Below, piece by piece: positions 54,561 to 64,000 of a stretch of DNA of 64,000 bases. Source of the stretch: an uncultured Halomonas sp. (lineage in GTDB: Bacteria > Pseudomonadota > Gammaproteobacteria > Pseudomonadales > Halomonadaceae). Numbering within the stretch: the stretch's first letter is position 1; every line of letters begins with the position of its first letter. The stretch lies in contig NZ_CANLTC010000002.1 of the NCBI RefSeq assembly GCF_947493865.1, positions 248,001 to 312,000 on the forward strand, given 5' to 3'. A program made the position numbers and the translations under genes. The notes beneath the pieces are model-generated. The model was not told the origin of the DNA and did not search any database. It saw only the letters and a list, made by a program, of their open reading frames with translations.

Positions 54561-56063
54561 TCAGGGTTCGAGATTATCCAGACCGCGCTCTACCATGGCC
54601 ACGGCGCGGAACAGGGCGCGCCCCTTGTTCAAGGTTTCCTGCCATTCAAGCTCCGGCACCGAATCCGCCACGATGCCGGCCCCTGCCTGAACGTGCAGTT
54701 GCCCGTCCTTGATCACCGCGGTACGGATCGCGATGGCGGTATCCATGTTGCCGTGCCAGGAAAGATACCCCACGGCGCCGGAGTAGATGCCGCGCTTGAC
54801 CGGCTCCAGCTCGTCGATGATCTGCATGGCGCGGATCTTCGGCGCCCCGGAAAGCGTGCCCGCGGGAAAGGTCGCTCGCAGCACGTCCATGGCGGAGAAA
54901 CCCGGTGACAAGCGCCCGGTGACGTTGGATACGATATGCATGACATGGGAGTAGCGCTCGATGGTCATGCGATCGGTGACCTTGACCGACCCCGCCTCGC
55001 AGATGCGCCCGACATCGTTACGCCCCAGGTCGATCAGCATGACGTGCTCGGCGATCTCCTTGGGGTCCGCGAGCAGCTCGGATTCCAGCGCCTGATCCTC
55101 CTCCTCGTTGCGACCGCGCTTGCGCGTACCGGCCAGAGGACGCACCGAAACCTCACCGTTCTCGAGCCGGGTCAGGATTTCCGGGGACGAGCCCACGACC
55201 TGGTGATCGTCGAGGTTCAGATAGAACATGTAGGGCGAGGGGTTGAGGCTGCGCAGAGCACGATAGAGATCCAGCGGCGACGCCTTGAACGGAATCGACA
55301 TGCGCTGGGATGGCACGCACTGCATGACATCCCCGGCCCGCACATACTCCTTGATGGTAGTGACCACGCCCTTGAAACGCTCTTCGGTGAATCCCGGAGT
55401 GAAATGCCCCTCTTCGACATCGCTGGCACCGGTGCCGGGGCTCGCGAAATCAAGGGTCGCGGAGCGAAGCTCCACTTCCAGCAGCTCCAGGCGGTGAACC
55501 GCTCGCTCGTAGGCCTCGTCTTCACCGGGATCCGCATGGGTCCACAAAGTCAACTTGCCGGAGAGGTTGTCGAAGACGACGAACTCGTCGCTGACCATCA
55601 AAAGAATATCCGGCACGCCGATGGGATCGGGCTTTTCCTGCGCCTCGAGGCTGCGCAGACGCGGCTCGATGTAGCGAATGGTATCGTAGCCGAAATACCC
55701 CACCAGCCCCCCATCGAAGCGAGGCTGTTCATCGAACTGGGGCACCTTGAAACGAGTCTGGAACTGTTCGATCCAGAGCAGCGGATCCTCCGCCTGGGTG
55801 ACGCCGGACTGTTCGCCATCGACGATATGGCGCACTTCGTTGCCGCGCACCTCGATGCGCTGCCGACAAGGTAATCCAATGATGGAGTAGCGGCCCCACT
55901 TTTCGCCGCCCTGAACGGATTCGAGCAGAAAACTCCAGGGCGCATCCGCCAACTTGAGATAGGTGGACAGCGGTGTATCGAGATCCGCCAGCACGTCACG
56001 GGTAATCGGTATGCGATTGAAGCCAGCCTGCGCCAGCTCGGCGAAGCGTTCGAGAGTCATCAT
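54561..56063 (-). CDS. trpE: anthranilate synthase component I
   Basis: TrpE converts chorismate to anthranilate. The 500-residue product has the tryptophan feedback site region [20 protein letters not shown] near the N-terminus, and the chorismate-binding domain with [40 protein letters not shown] and [21 protein letters not shown] tryptophan-rich leader peptide (trpL) lies upstream. It starts an operon-like trpEGDC run, with 58 bp to trpG. Confidence 0.97.
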   Translation of the reverse strand: MMTLERFAELAQAGFNRIPITRDVLADLDTPLSTYLKLADAPWSFLLESVQGGEKWGRYSIIGLPCRQRIEVRGNEVRHIVDGEQSGVTQAEDPLLWIEQFQTRFKVPQFDEQPRFDGGLVGYFGYDTIRYIEPRLRSLEAQEKPDPIGVPDILLMVSDEFVVFDNLSGKLTLWTHADPGEDEAYERAVHRLELLEVELRSATLDFASPGTGASDVEEGHFTPGFTEERFKGVVTTIKEYVRAGDVMQCVPSQRMSIPFKASPLDLYRALRSLNPSPYMFYLNLDDHQVVGSSPEILTRLENGEVSVRPLAGTRKRGRNEEEDQALESELLADPKEIAEHVMLIDLGRNDVGRICEAGSVKVTDRMTIERYSHVMHIVSNVTGRLSPGFSAMDVLRATFPAGTLSGAPKIRAMQIIDELEPVKRGIYSGAVGYLSWHGNMDTAIAIRTAVIKDGQLHVQAGAGIVADSVPELEWQETLNKGRALFRAVAMVERGLDNLEP

Positions 56064-56162
56064 GCCCGGCTATTCCTTCAGGATGGGTCGAGACAGGTTA
56101 AGTCGACAAGCGTATTGGTGCCACTGGGTCAAGCAAGGATCGCTAGGTGAAGCACGAGCGCA

Positions 56163-56270
56163 TTACCATCGCCAAAGCGTGACGGCCCAAAATAGCGTAG
56201 CACTGCAAGTCGAGACGCCTTGCTGGCTATGTTGAAAGACCCGAGAGAAAGGAAAGGCATCCAGCATCAT
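56163..56270 (-). CDS. trpL: trp leader peptide (trpL-like)
   Basis: A 35-codon frame, below common ORF cut-offs, lies 99 bp upstream of trpE. It begins MMLDAFPFSRVFQHSQQ and ends TLFWAVTLWRW and stop, so three Trp codons fall in the last eight residues (TGG...TGG CGA TGG TAA). This is the arrangement of attenuation leader peptides, where a ribosome stalled on Trp codons controls downstream structure. The ribosome binding site (GGA) is weak, and no terminator hairpin with a T-run is visible before trpE. Confidence 0.72.
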   Translation of the reverse strand: MMLDAFPFSRVFQHSQQGVSTCSATLFWAVTLWRW

Positions 56271-56332
56271 GAGCTGTCCGTAATTGCTGAATCTTATTGA
56301 TTTTCGGCTATTTATAGCGGTATTCATCAACC

Positions 56333-56998
56333 CTAAACGAGTTCTTTCAGGGATTCAACTATCAAATCCGGTTCACTATCGATGATCGGCTCGCCATGAT
56401 TATAGCCGTAGGGAACCGCAAGGGTGCGAAAACCTGCCCGCTTGCCGGCTTCCATATCGTGGCGGGAATCTCCGACCATCAGGCACTGTTCACACGGGAC
56501 GCCGAACCGGTTGGCTATGTAAAGCAAAGGCGCAGGGTCGGGTTTCTTTTGCGCCAGGGAGTCGCCTCCCAGGGTCAACTCGAAATACTCTGCCAGACCC
56601 AGGGCTTCGAGAATCGGTGAGACGAAGGCGTGAGGTTTGTTGGTCACCAGCACCAGAATGAGATCCCGCTGCTTCAGCGCCATCAGTGCTTCCTTTACAC
56701 CGGGATAGACGCGAGTACGCGCAAAGGGGGCGCGACCATAGTGTTCCAGAAAGGCGATATGCGCCGCATTCAATGTCGCCTCATCCGGCATGCCATCAGT
56801 TGTATAGCGCAGTGCTCGCTCGATCAGCTTGCGCGAGCCATTGCCCACCCAATTCCTTACCAGGGCAGCGCCCGCCGGCGTGAGTTCGCGCTCGATGAGC
56901 ATGACATCCACCGCGGCGGCCAGGTCGGGAATGGAGTCGATCAGGGTGCCATCCAGATCGAAGGCGACAAGACGAATTCCCTCGAGACAAGAATGCAT
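56333..56998 (-). CDS. gph: phosphoglycolate phosphatase
   Basis: Gph removes phosphate from 2-phosphoglycolate, a by-product of DNA repair and photorespiratory-type reactions. The 221-residue HAD protein has FDLDGTLIDSIPDLAAAVD, VLVTNKPHAFVSPILEALGL and CLMVGDSRHDMEAGKRAGFR. It lies 51 bp downstream of the GIY-YIG gene and upstream of the trp leader, in a rpe-gph-trpE order also found in Pseudomonas. Confidence 0.93.
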   Translation of the reverse strand: MHSCLEGIRLVAFDLDGTLIDSIPDLAAAVDVMLIERELTPAGAALVRNWVGNGSRKLIERALRYTTDGMPDEATLNAAHIAFLEHYGRAPFARTRVYPGVKEALMALKQRDLILVLVTNKPHAFVSPILEALGLAEYFELTLGGDSLAQKKPDPAPLLYIANRFGVPCEQCLMVGDSRHDMEAGKRAGFRTLAVPYGYNHGEPIIDSEPDLIVESLKELV

Positions 56999-57049
56999 AA
57001 GGCTCCAGCAAGATCGAGTAAATGAAAGGCTTGATGACGAGTGCAGAAT

Positions 57050-57361
57050 TCAGCTCGAAGCGTCTTGGCCTTCCAGCCAGGCTCGCTTGGCCGAGGCGGA
57101 CTGTTTCTTGAGCCAGGCTTCCACTTTCAGCGCTTCGCTGCGACTGCCGAGTGGCTGATGATGCAACAGACGTAGCGGTCCTTTTCCGCGCAGGGACCGC
57201 GCGCCGCGCTTGCCGTTCTGGTGCTCCTCGAAACGCCGGTTCACATCCGTGGTGATACCGGTATAAAGCGCCCCTCGCGCCGTCTCCACTACATACAGGT
57301 ACCAGCCGCTTGAACTGAAAGCGTCTAGCTCATCCTTCAGTTTTTCGCCAGACACGCTCAT
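57050..57361 (-). CDS. GIY-YIG domain protein (UPF0213-like)
   Basis: The 103-residue product is a single GIY-YIG nuclease domain: [40 protein letters not shown] and [20 protein letters not shown]. Here the GIY and YIG elements are the YLYVVE and YTGITT strands. The family (E. coli YhbQ) is of uncertain role. Its start overlaps the rpe stop by 4 bp (57358-57361), so the two are coupled. Its insertion between rpe and gph is unusual. Confidence 0.9.
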   Translation of the reverse strand: MSVSGEKLKDELDAFSSSGWYLYVVETARGALYTGITTDVNRRFEEHQNGKRGARSLRGKGPLRLLHHQPLGSRSEALKVEAWLKKQSASAKRAWLEGQDASS

Positions 57362-58101
57362 GACGTCACTGTGGTGGCCAATTCATCGCGAAACGCCTTG
57401 ATCACGCTGTCGTAGTGATGCACGTCTTCTTCGCGCCGCTCCTTGAATACCGCGGAACCGGCAACGAAGACATCTGCCCCGGCTCGGGCGATTTCGGCGA
57501 TATTGTCGATCTTGACGCCGCCATCGACTTCCAGGCGGATGGCACGCCCTGCAGCATCGATACGTGCCCGGGTCTGACGCAGCTTGTCCAGGGTGCTCGG
57601 AATGAAGGATTGACCGCCGAAACCGGGATTGACGCTCATCAACAGAATCATGTCGAGCTTGTCCATCACATGGTCGAGATAGGCAAGCGGCGTGGCGGGG
57701 TTGAATACCAGCCCGGCCTTGCAGCCGCCATCCCTGATCAGTTGCAGGGAGCGATCGATATGCTCCGAGGCCTCCGGGTGAAAGGTGATGTAGCTTGCCC
57801 CGGCATCGATGAACTCGCCAATCATGCGATCCACCGGCTTAACCATCAGATGCACGTCGATGGGGGCGCTTACGCCATGCTTGCGTAGCGCTCGGCATAC
57901 CATCGGCCCGATCGTCAGATTGGGCACATAGTGATTGTCCATCACATCGAAGTGCACGATATCGGCGCCGGAGGCAAGAACGTCATCGACCTCCTGGCCC
58001 AGTCTGGCGAAGTTTGCGGAAAGAATCGAAGGGGCGATCTTGAAATCGGCGGTGCGACCGGTGCCGTAATCAAGGGTGTCATCGGAGTTCACGTTAGACA
58101 T
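57358..58101 (-). CDS. rpe: ribulose-phosphate 3-epimerase
   Basis: Rpe interconverts ribulose-5-phosphate and xylulose-5-phosphate in the pentose phosphate pathway. The 247-residue TIM barrel has [60 protein letters not shown] and [21 protein letters not shown] 20-residue hydrophilic N-terminal extension ([20 protein letters not shown]) precedes the usual start. Its stop overlaps the GIY-YIG start. It is the first gene of the rpe-GIY-YIG-gph unit. Confidence 0.96.
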   Translation of the reverse strand: MSNVNSDDTLDYGTGRTADFKIAPSILSANFARLGQEVDDVLASGADIVHFDVMDNHYVPNLTIGPMVCRALRKHGVSAPIDVHLMVKPVDRMIGEFIDAGASYITFHPEASEHIDRSLQLIRDGGCKAGLVFNPATPLAYLDHVMDKLDMILLMSVNPGFGGQSFIPSTLDKLRQTRARIDAAGRAIRLEVDGGVKIDNIAEIARAGADVFVAGSAVFKERREEDVHHYDSVIKAFRDELATTVTS

Positions 58102-58252
58102 GGCTCGTCATTGAGGTACGAAAGGAAGACGGAAAGCGCTCATTCTAGCCCAATTGGATCGCTCTGTGGGCGGATGACATTTGCTTATCCTGGATTCTAC
58201 GTCGATATTGAGAACTGCTTGATACAAGGATATCTCGATTCAGGAGACAATA

Positions 58253-59995
58253 ATGCGCATACGCCTTTCGACCCCTATCAACCGACTCACGACGCTGACC
58301 TGTGCCAGTATTCTGGCAGTAACCACGTCGACTGCCGTCCTCGCCCAGCAGGCCATTCTCGAAGGTGAACGCTTCCATCCCGAGGTCAGTGAAAAGGGCA
58401 TGGTCGCCACCAGCCACTTCCTGGCCTCGAAAGTCGCCCGGGACGTGCTGGCCCAGGGCGGCAATGCCGTGGACGCCGCGGTGACCGCAGGCTTCGCCCT
58501 GGCGGTGACCCAACCGCGTTCCGGCAACATCGGCGGCGGTGGCTTCATGCTGGTGTCGGATGAGAAAAGCGGTGAGGTCGTCGCCATCGACTACCGTGAG
58601 AAGGCACCGTCGGCGGCATTTGAAACCATGTTCCAGAACGACGAGGGAGAGGCGGTTTCCGAACTGTCGCGCTACACCCACAACGCTTCAGGCGTGCCCG
58701 GTACCGTGGCGGGCCTGGCCATGGCACTGGAGAAATACGGCACCCTGAGCCTGGCCGATGCCCTGGCCCCGGCGATTCGCCTGGCGGAGGATGGCTTTGC
58801 CCTGCCCCAGCGTTTTGTCGATGGTATTCGTGATACCCGGGATCGCCTGGAGCCGTGGCCCGGCTCGCGCAAGAAGTTCTTCAAGGAAGACGGCAGCCTC
58901 TACCAGGTCGGCGATATCTTCAAGCAACCGGACCTGGCGGCAACGCTGACGCGCATCGCCGAACAGGGTTCGCGCGAATTCTACGAGGGCAAGACCGCGG
59001 AGTTGATCACCGCCCAGATGGAAAAAAATGGCGGCTTGATGACCATGGAGGATCTGGCCAATTACGAACCGGCGATTCGCGAACCCAGCCACGGCACCTA
59101 TCGCGGCCATGATGTCTACGCCATGAGTCCGCCCTCCTCCGGCGGCGTGCATATCGTGCAGATGCTCAACATCCTCGAGGAGTACGATATCGCCGAGATG
59201 GGCTTCAATTCGGCGAACACCATCCATGTCATGGCGGAAGCCATGAAGCGTGCCTACGCGGATCGCTCGGAATATCTGGGGGACACGGATTTCGTCGAGG
59301 TACCGCTGGAAGGCCTGACGTCCAAGGAATACGCGAAAGAGTTGCGTCAACAGATTTCAATGGACAAGGCTACCCCCAGCAGCGAGATCGCGCCAGGCAA
59401 TCCGCTGCCTTACGAGTCCAATGAGACCACCCACTTCTCCATCGCCGATGGCAACGGCATGGCGGTATCCAATACCTACACCATCAACTTCAGCTATGGC
59501 TCCGGCATCGTCGTCGAAGGGGCGGGCTTTCTGCTCAACAATGAGATGGATGACTTCTCCGCCAAGCCCGGCGTGCCCAACGCCTATGGCCTGCTCGGCG
59601 GCGAGGCCAACAAGGTCGAACCCAACAAGCGCATGCTGTCGTCCATGACGCCTACCATCGTCAAGAAGGATGGCAAGAATTTCCTGGTCACCGGCAGCCC
59701 CGGCGGTTCGCGTATCATCACCACCACCCTGCAGGTACTGATGAACGTCATCGACCATGACATGAACATCCAGACCGCGGTGAGCGTGCCGCGCATCCAT
59801 CATCAGTGGCTACCGGATGAAATCCGCATCGAGCAGGGCATCAGCCCGGATACCATCGAACTGCTCGAGTCCCTGGGTCACACCGTCAGCCGCCAGGAAG
59901 CGATGGGCGCCGCCCAATCCCTGATGATCGAGGACAGCATCTTCACCGGCGGCGCGGATCCACGCCGTTCTACCTCCTCTGCCATGGGGCTTTGA
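58253..59995 (+). CDS. ggt: gamma-glutamyltranspeptidase
   Basis: The 580-residue periplasmic Ntn-hydrolase cleaves gamma-glutamyl bonds of glutathione and transfers the glutamyl group. It has a signal peptide (LTTLTCASILAVTTSTAVLA), then VTQPRSGNIGGGGFMLV. The autocatalytic site is NETTHFSI, with Thr392 as the predicted nucleophile and N-terminus of the small subunit. The substrate-binding GSPGGSRI and RMLSSMTPTIV follow. A canonical terminator lies 36 bp beyond the stop. It is monocistronic and diverges from rpe across about 150 bp. Confidence 0.96.
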   Translation: MRIRLSTPINRLTTLTCASILAVTTSTAVLAQQAILEGERFHPEVSEKGMVATSHFLASKVARDVLAQGGNAVDAAVTAGFALAVTQPRSGNIGGGGFMLVSDEKSGEVVAIDYREKAPSAAFETMFQNDEGEAVSELSRYTHNASGVPGTVAGLAMALEKYGTLSLADALAPAIRLAEDGFALPQRFVDGIRDTRDRLEPWPGSRKKFFKEDGSLYQVGDIFKQPDLAATLTRIAEQGSREFYEGKTAELITAQMEKNGGLMTMEDLANYEPAIREPSHGTYRGHDVYAMSPPSSGGVHIVQMLNILEEYDIAEMGFNSANTIHVMAEAMKRAYADRSEYLGDTDFVEVPLEGLTSKEYAKELRQQISMDKATPSSEIAPGNPLPYESNETTHFSIADGNGMAVSNTYTINFSYGSGIVVEGAGFLLNNEMDDFSAKPGVPNAYGLLGGEANKVEPNKRMLSSMTPTIVKKDGKNFLVTGSPGGSRIITTTLQVLMNVIDHDMNIQTAVSVPRIHHQWLPDEIRIEQGISPDTIELLESLGHTVSRQEAMGAAQSLMIEDSIFTGGADPRRSTSSAMGL

Positions 59996-60030
59996 CGCGT
60001 TCCTTAATCCACCCTTGACTCACCTTTCCT

Positions 60031-60055
60031 ACCCCGACTTCGGTCGGGGTTTTTA
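60031..60055 (+). terminator. Rho-independent terminator after ggt
   Basis: An 8-bp stem (ACCCCGAC with GTCGGGGT) closed by a TTCG loop is followed by TTTT and a further T-rich run. TTCG tetraloop terminators are very stable. Confidence 0.92.
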
Positions 60056-60215
60056 TTGCGCCAGCAAATCATGCCTTACATTCGCGCCCATGATCCATGT
60101 CGTATCGATAGCGCAGGCATATCACCCGTTATTATTAAAATGAATAAAGGATATGATTGTCATTCCATTATGCTTGATTTAGCCTTTTACCAAATCGACC
60201 GCTTCTGGAATTCCA

Positions 60216-61238
60216 ATGACTCTTTACTCGTTTCTTCGCCGTAGCGCCATTGCCTCCGCCGTCACTGCCACTCTGGCCACTGGGGTTGCCACCCCGGCAC
60301 TGGCAGCCGATCGCGAGCTGCTCAACTCCTCCTACGATATCGCCCGGGAGCTGTTCGCTACCGTCAATCCCGAGTTCAACGCCTGGTGGCAGGAGCAGCA
60401 CGATGAAAGCGTCGAGGTAAAGCAGTCCCACGGCGGCTCCTCCAAGCAGGCCCGCGCCATCATGCAGGGGCTGCGCGCCGATGTGGTGACCTACAACCAG
60501 GTCACCGACGTCAACGTGCTGGCCGAGAAGGGACTGGTTGCCGAGGACTGGCAGCAGCAGTTTCCCAATAACGCCTCGCCCTACTACTCCACTACCGCCT
60601 TCCTGGTGCGCGAAGGCAACCCCAAGGAAATCGACAGCTGGGACGACCTGGTCGAAGACGATGTCGAGATCGTCTTTCCCAACCCCAAGACCTCCGGCAA
60701 CGGACGCTATACGTATCTTGCCGCCTGGGCCTATGCGGATCAGAAATTCGACGGCGATGAAGAGAAGATTCGCGAGTTCATGAATCAGTTCCTGGGCAAC
60801 GTCAAGGTCTTCGACACTGGCGGCCGTGGTGCCACCACGACCTTCGTGGAACGTAACATCGGCGACGTGCTGATCAGCTTCGAGTCCGAGGTGAACAACA
60901 TCAGCAAGGAGTACGGCGAGGACGATTACGACGTGGTCGTGCCACCGGTGAGCATCCTGGCGGAATTCCCCGTTGCGGTGGTCGAGAAAAACGCCGAGCG
61001 CAACGACAATGCGGATCTGGCCCAAGGCTACCTGGAGTATCTCTACACCGAGGAAGCCCAGCGCCTGCTGGCCGGTTTCAATTATCGCGTCAATGACGAG
61101 ACCGTCCAGAAAGAGTTTGCCGATCAGTTCCCGGAGACCGAGCTACTGCGGGTCGAGGATGTGTTCGGCGGCTGGGAGCAGGTCATGGACACTCATTTCT
61201 CCAGCGGCGGCGAATTGGACCAGTTGCAGCGTAGATGA
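60216..61238 (+). CDS. sbp: periplasmic sulfate-binding protein
   Basis: This 340-residue substrate-binding protein catches sulfate (or thiosulfate) for the CysTWA transporter. A signal peptide ([20 protein letters not shown]) precedes the mature domain [20 protein letters not shown]. The sulfate-site motifs include [39 protein letters not shown] and [20 protein letters not shown], all characteristic of Sbp/CysP. The stop overlaps the cysT start by 4 bp. It heads a sulfate uptake operon; the 160-bp AT-rich upstream region probably holds a CysB-type promoter, not delimited. Confidence 0.95.
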   Translation: MTLYSFLRRSAIASAVTATLATGVATPALAADRELLNSSYDIARELFATVNPEFNAWWQEQHDESVEVKQSHGGSSKQARAIMQGLRADVVTYNQVTDVNVLAEKGLVAEDWQQQFPNNASPYYSTTAFLVREGNPKEIDSWDDLVEDDVEIVFPNPKTSGNGRYTYLAAWAYADQKFDGDEEKIREFMNQFLGNVKVFDTGGRGATTTFVERNIGDVLISFESEVNNISKEYGEDDYDVVVPPVSILAEFPVAVVEKNAERNDNADLAQGYLEYLYTEEAQRLLAGFNYRVNDETVQKEFADQFPETELLRVEDVFGGWEQVMDTHFSSGGELDQLQRR

Positions 61239-62092
61239 GCATGATCGCCACGTTGACCGGCACCGCCTCGAAAAGGGTGTTACCCGGATTTGGTTTATCC
61301 CTGGGCATCACCCTGCTGTTCGTATCCCTGGTACTGCTGCTGCCCATGACCAGCCTGGTCGGGCAACTGGCCGGACTCAGCCTGGCCGAGTACTGGGCGA
61401 TCATCACGGAAGAGCGCGTGGTGGCAAGCTACATGATCACCATTGGCGCGGCGGCGGTGGCGGCCATCGTCAATGCCTTGTTCGGCCTGCTGATGGCCTG
61501 GGTACTGGTGCGCTACGAGTTCCCGGGCAAGCGCCTGCTGGATGCGTTGATGGATCTGCCCTTCGCTCTGCCCACGGCGGTGGCGGGCATTACTTTGGCG
61601 ACGATGTATTCGAGCAGCGGCTTCATGGGCAAGCTGCTCGCCCCGCTGGGGTTCGAGATCGCCTATACCTGGGTGGGTATTGCGCTTGCCATGGCCTTCA
61701 CCAGCATCCCCTTCGTGGTGCGCACTGTGCAGCCGGTGCTTGAGGACCTGCCTCAGGAAATCGACGAAGCGGCGCTGACGCTGGGCGCCAGCGACGCCCT
61801 GGCCTTTCGCCGGGTGATTCTGCCGCACCTGTGGCCGGCTCTGGTCACCGGTACCGGCTTGGCTTTCGTACGCTCCCTTGGGGAATTTGGCGCGGTGATC
61901 TTCATTGCCGGCAACATGCCTTATGAAACCGAGATCACCGCCTTGATGATCTTCGTCAAGCTGCAGGAGTACGATTACGTCGGCGCCTCGGCCATTGCGT
62001 CCGTGGTGCTGGCGGTGTCGCTTGCGCTGTTGCTTGCGTTGAATCTGTGGCAAGGCCGCTTCATTCGCCGGCTGCATGGAGGCAAGGGCTGA
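61235..62092 (+). CDS. cysT: sulfate/thiosulfate ABC permease CysT
   Basis: The 285-residue inner-membrane permease has six helices and the CysT family pattern: [40 protein letters not shown], the EAA-loop [20 protein letters not shown] and [20 protein letters not shown]. It is the first of the two permease subunits. It overlaps sbp by 4 bp and cysW by 1 bp. Confidence 0.95.
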   Translation: MSMIATLTGTASKRVLPGFGLSLGITLLFVSLVLLLPMTSLVGQLAGLSLAEYWAIITEERVVASYMITIGAAAVAAIVNALFGLLMAWVLVRYEFPGKRLLDALMDLPFALPTAVAGITLATMYSSSGFMGKLLAPLGFEIAYTWVGIALAMAFTSIPFVVRTVQPVLEDLPQEIDEAALTLGASDALAFRRVILPHLWPALVTGTGLAFVRSLGEFGAVIFIAGNMPYETEITALMIFVKLQEYDYVGASAIASVVLAVSLALLLALNLWQGRFIRRLHGGKG

Positions 62093-62919
62093 TGCAACGT
62101 ATCGGTGACGCGCCCCGTACACGCAGGCTCCTGATCGGCTTGGCCGTGGCCCTATCCGCGCTATTTCTGCTGCTGCCGTTGATCGCCATCTTCGCTCAAG
62201 CGTTTACCGAAGGCATCGACGTTTTCTGGAACAACCTGAGTGACGAATACACCCTGGCGGCCATCGGCCTGACGCTACTGGTCACGGCGCTGACCATCCC
62301 GGTGAATCTTGTATTCGGCGTCTTCCTGGCCTGGCTGGTAACCCGTTTCGAGTTCCCCGGGCGTCGCCTGCTGCAAACCTTGATCGACATCCCTTTCGCG
62401 GTATCGCCGGTGGTGGCGGGACTGATCTACCTGCTGCTCTATGGCAGTAGCGGCTGGGTTGGTAGCTGGCTCGATGGCTACGATATTCAACTGATGTTCG
62501 CCTGGCCGGGCATCGTGCTGGTGACCATCTTCGTCACCTGCCCCTTCGTTGCCCGGGAACTGATTCCGCTGATGCAGGCGCAAGGCTCCCGGGAAGAAGA
62601 AGCGGCGGTGACGTTGGGTGCGTCCGGCTGGACGATCTTTCGCCGTGTCACCCTACCCAACATCAAATGGGCGCTGCTGTATGGCGTGATACTGACCAAC
62701 GCCCGGGCGGTGGGCGAATTCGGCGCCGTCTCCGTGGTCTCGGGCTCGATTCGCGGGGAAACCAACACCCTGCCGCTGCATGTCGAACTGCTGTATCAGG
62801 ACTACAATACCGTTGGCGCCTTCACCGCCGCCGCCCTGCTGGCCCTGATCGCCCTGTTCACCCTGGCCGCCAAGGCCGGCCTTGAATGGCGCGCCACGCG
62901 CCGGGAGCAATTCCGATGA
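62092..62919 (+). CDS. cysW: sulfate/thiosulfate ABC permease CysW
   Basis: The 275-residue second permease subunit has six helices and matches Cys[41 protein letters not shown], and the EAA-loop [20 protein letters not shown] with [20 protein letters not shown]. The start is [10 protein letters not shown] at 62092, sharing one base with the cysT stop. Its stop overlaps the cysA start by 4 bp. Confidence 0.95.
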   Translation: MQRIGDAPRTRRLLIGLAVALSALFLLLPLIAIFAQAFTEGIDVFWNNLSDEYTLAAIGLTLLVTALTIPVNLVFGVFLAWLVTRFEFPGRRLLQTLIDIPFAVSPVVAGLIYLLLYGSSGWVGSWLDGYDIQLMFAWPGIVLVTIFVTCPFVARELIPLMQAQGSREEEAAVTLGASGWTIFRRVTLPNIKWALLYGVILTNARAVGEFGAVSVVSGSIRGETNTLPLHVELLYQDYNTVGAFTAAALLALIALFTLAAKAGLEWRATRREQFR

Positions 62920-64000
62920 GCATCCGCCTGACGAACATCGCCAAGACTTTCGGCCGTACCACGGCGCTGGAACCGCTCGATCTGAATATCGCCGACGGCG
63001 AACTGGTCGGTCTGCTGGGCCCTTCCGGTTCCGGCAAGACCACCCTGCTGCGCATCATCGCAGGGCTCGAGCAGCCCGACCGGTCTCGGACAGGCTCGAT
63101 CCATTTCGGCGAACGGGATGTGACCAACGTGCATGTGCGCGACCGGCGCATCGGCTTCGTGTTTCAGCACTATGCGCTGTTTCGTCACATGAGCGTATTC
63201 GACAACGTCGCCTTCGGCCTGACCGCCCTGCCGCGCCGCTCCCGGCCCTCCACCGGCGAGATTCGCACCCGGGTCAATCGGCTACTGGAGATGGTACGTC
63301 TTGAGGAATTCGCCAATCGCTATCCGGCGCAGCTCTCCGGCGGCCAGCAGCAGCGCGTCTCCCTGGCTCGTGCCCTGGCACTGAAGCCCGACGTACTGCT
63401 GCTGGATGAACCCTTTGGCGCACTCGATGCCAAGGTACGCCAGGAATTGCGTCGTTGGCTGCGTCATCTGCACGACGAGCTTGGTTTTACCAGCGTATTC
63501 GTCACCCACGATCAGGAAGAAGCCCTGGAGCTTTCCGATCGAGTAGTCGTGATGAGCAACGGACGCATCGAGCAGATCGATGAACCGGATACCCTCTATC
63601 GCCATCCGGCCAATCGCTTCGTCTTCGAGTTCCTGGGTGACGTCAACCGCCTGGAAGGCAACGTCCAGGATGGCGAGCTGACCTGCGGCGATGCACGGCT
63701 TTCCGTCGACCTGCCGGATGGCCATCAGGAACTCCTGATGCGCCCTCACGAGCTCAAGCTGCTCGAAGCACAGAGTCCTCATTCCCGGCTGCCGGTCACC
63801 GTCACCTCGGCGTCTCCCATCGGCGCCGAGGTGCGGGTCGAGCTGATCGCGGATTGGCTACCGGAGCCCTGGCAGGCCACGGTGCGCCATGCAGACTTCG
63901 AGCGCCTGCATATCAAACGCGGGCAGCGGTTGTTCGTCGAACCGCGACGCTGGCACCGATTCGGCAACGCCGAGACGCATGATCAAGAGGTTGAGATCCT
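62916..64000 (+). CDS. cysA: sulfate/thiosulfate ABC transporter ATPase, 3' end outside window
   Basis: This gene starts [20 protein letters not shown], overlapping the cysW stop by 4 bp, and is open to the window edge. At least 361 residues are visible, close to the full family length. Walker A is GPSGSGKT (residues 35-42), the signature [17 protein letters not shown], Walker [14 protein letters not shown] and H-loop [16 protein letters not shown]-terminal TOBE regulatory domain follows ([20 protein letters not shown]). It powers sulfate uptake for cysteine synthesis. Confidence 0.95.
   Translation, partial: MSIRLTNIAKTFGRTTALEPLDLNIADGELVGLLGPSGSGKTTLLRIIAGLEQPDRSRTGSIHFGERDVTNVHVRDRRIGFVFQHYALFRHMSVFDNVAFGLTALPRRSRPSTGEIRTRVNRLLEMVRLEEFANRYPAQLSGGQQQRVSLARALALKPDVLLLDEPFGALDAKVRQELRRWLRHLHDELGFTSVFVTHDQEEALELSDRVVVMSNGRIEQIDEPDTLYRHPANRFVFEFLGDVNRLEGNVQDGELTCGDARLSVDLPDGHQELLMRPHELKLLEAQSPHSRLPVTVTSASPIGAEVRVELIADWLPEPWQATVRHADFERLHIKRGQRLFVEPRRWHRFGNAETHDQEVEI

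Noticed and set aside
54936-55874. 312-codon plus-strand ORF opposite trpE
   Set aside because: It is antisense to trpE; the protein sequence looks like a shadow frame and not a real gene.
56064-56162. Classic trp attenuator terminator
   Set aside because: No stable stem followed by a T-run could be found between the leader peptide stop and the trpE start, so I list only the leader peptide.

Overview
The window is a stretch of bacterial chromosome from a gammaproteobacterium, most likely a halophile of the Halomonadaceae (Halomonas group). The reasons are the gene order thrS-infC-rpmI-rplT-pheS, a Pseudomonas-like cox and rpe/gph/trpEGDC layout, a full choline-to-glycine-betaine locus (betIBA, a BCCT choline carrier and a ChoX-type binding protein), moderately high GC coding sequence and Tat/TonB/OmpA envelope proteins. 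The genus is inferred from gene content and was not tested. No prophage, CRISPR array, plasmid origin or large island is visible. Most genes are ordinary core genes; the accessory signal is concentrated in small items between them.

Layout. 1-4.0 kb: translation cluster on the minus strand (thrS, infC with an apparent AUC start, rpmI, rplT, terminator, pheS cut by the window edge). 4.2-7.9 kb: an OmpA-type lipoprotein, a DUF2489 protein, a 265-bp MITE-like element and an SLC13 transporter. 7.9-15.1 kb: caa3-type cytochrome oxidase operon (coxB-coxA-ctaG-coxC-surf1-SCO-like-ctaA) with a DUF2909 gene running antisense inside it and a 57-codon DUF2970 gene upstream. 15.3-18.5 kb: a possible phasin-like protein, lrgAB, tRNA-Pro, a membrane coiled-coil protein, three tandem tRNA-Asn and tRNA-Met. 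18.6-25.9 kb: choline/betaine locus with two matching palindromes that look like BetI operators.

26-32 kb: fadE, a RelB/RelE-type toxin-antitoxin pair, a 3' remnant of an rlpA-like gene fused to the end of qor, a DUF488 gene, and a second, nearly identical copy of the 265-bp element. 32-44 kb: a GDPD phosphodiesterase, cobalamin riboswitch plus btuB, sulfite dehydrogenase with its cytochrome c, opgD, a radical-SAM protein behind a LexA box, a winged-helix protein, an HDOD-GGDEF protein, then cobO and btuF. The B12 genes (btuB, cobO, btuF) suggest corrinoid uptake and adenosylation, but no BtuCD permease is seen here. 44-52 kb: a SIMPL protein, serS, crcB, a YdiJ-type FAD/Fe-S dehydrogenase and a CPA1 antiporter. 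52-58 kb: rpe, a GIY-YIG gene, gph, a newly read Trp-rich leader peptide (trpL), trpE, trpG, trpD, trpC. 58-64 kb: ggt and a sulfate ABC operon (sbp-cysT-cysW-cysA, cysA running off the end).

The most informative non-standard observations are the two MITE copies, each flanked by TA within an inferred CTAG target (an IS630/Tc1-mariner-type signature), the LexA-box promoter of the radical-SAM operon, the trp leader peptide, the shared BetI-type operators, the antisense DUF2909 gene in the cox operon, the degenerate SCO-like protein and the rlpA remnant. I saw no single large, clearly new multi-gene system.
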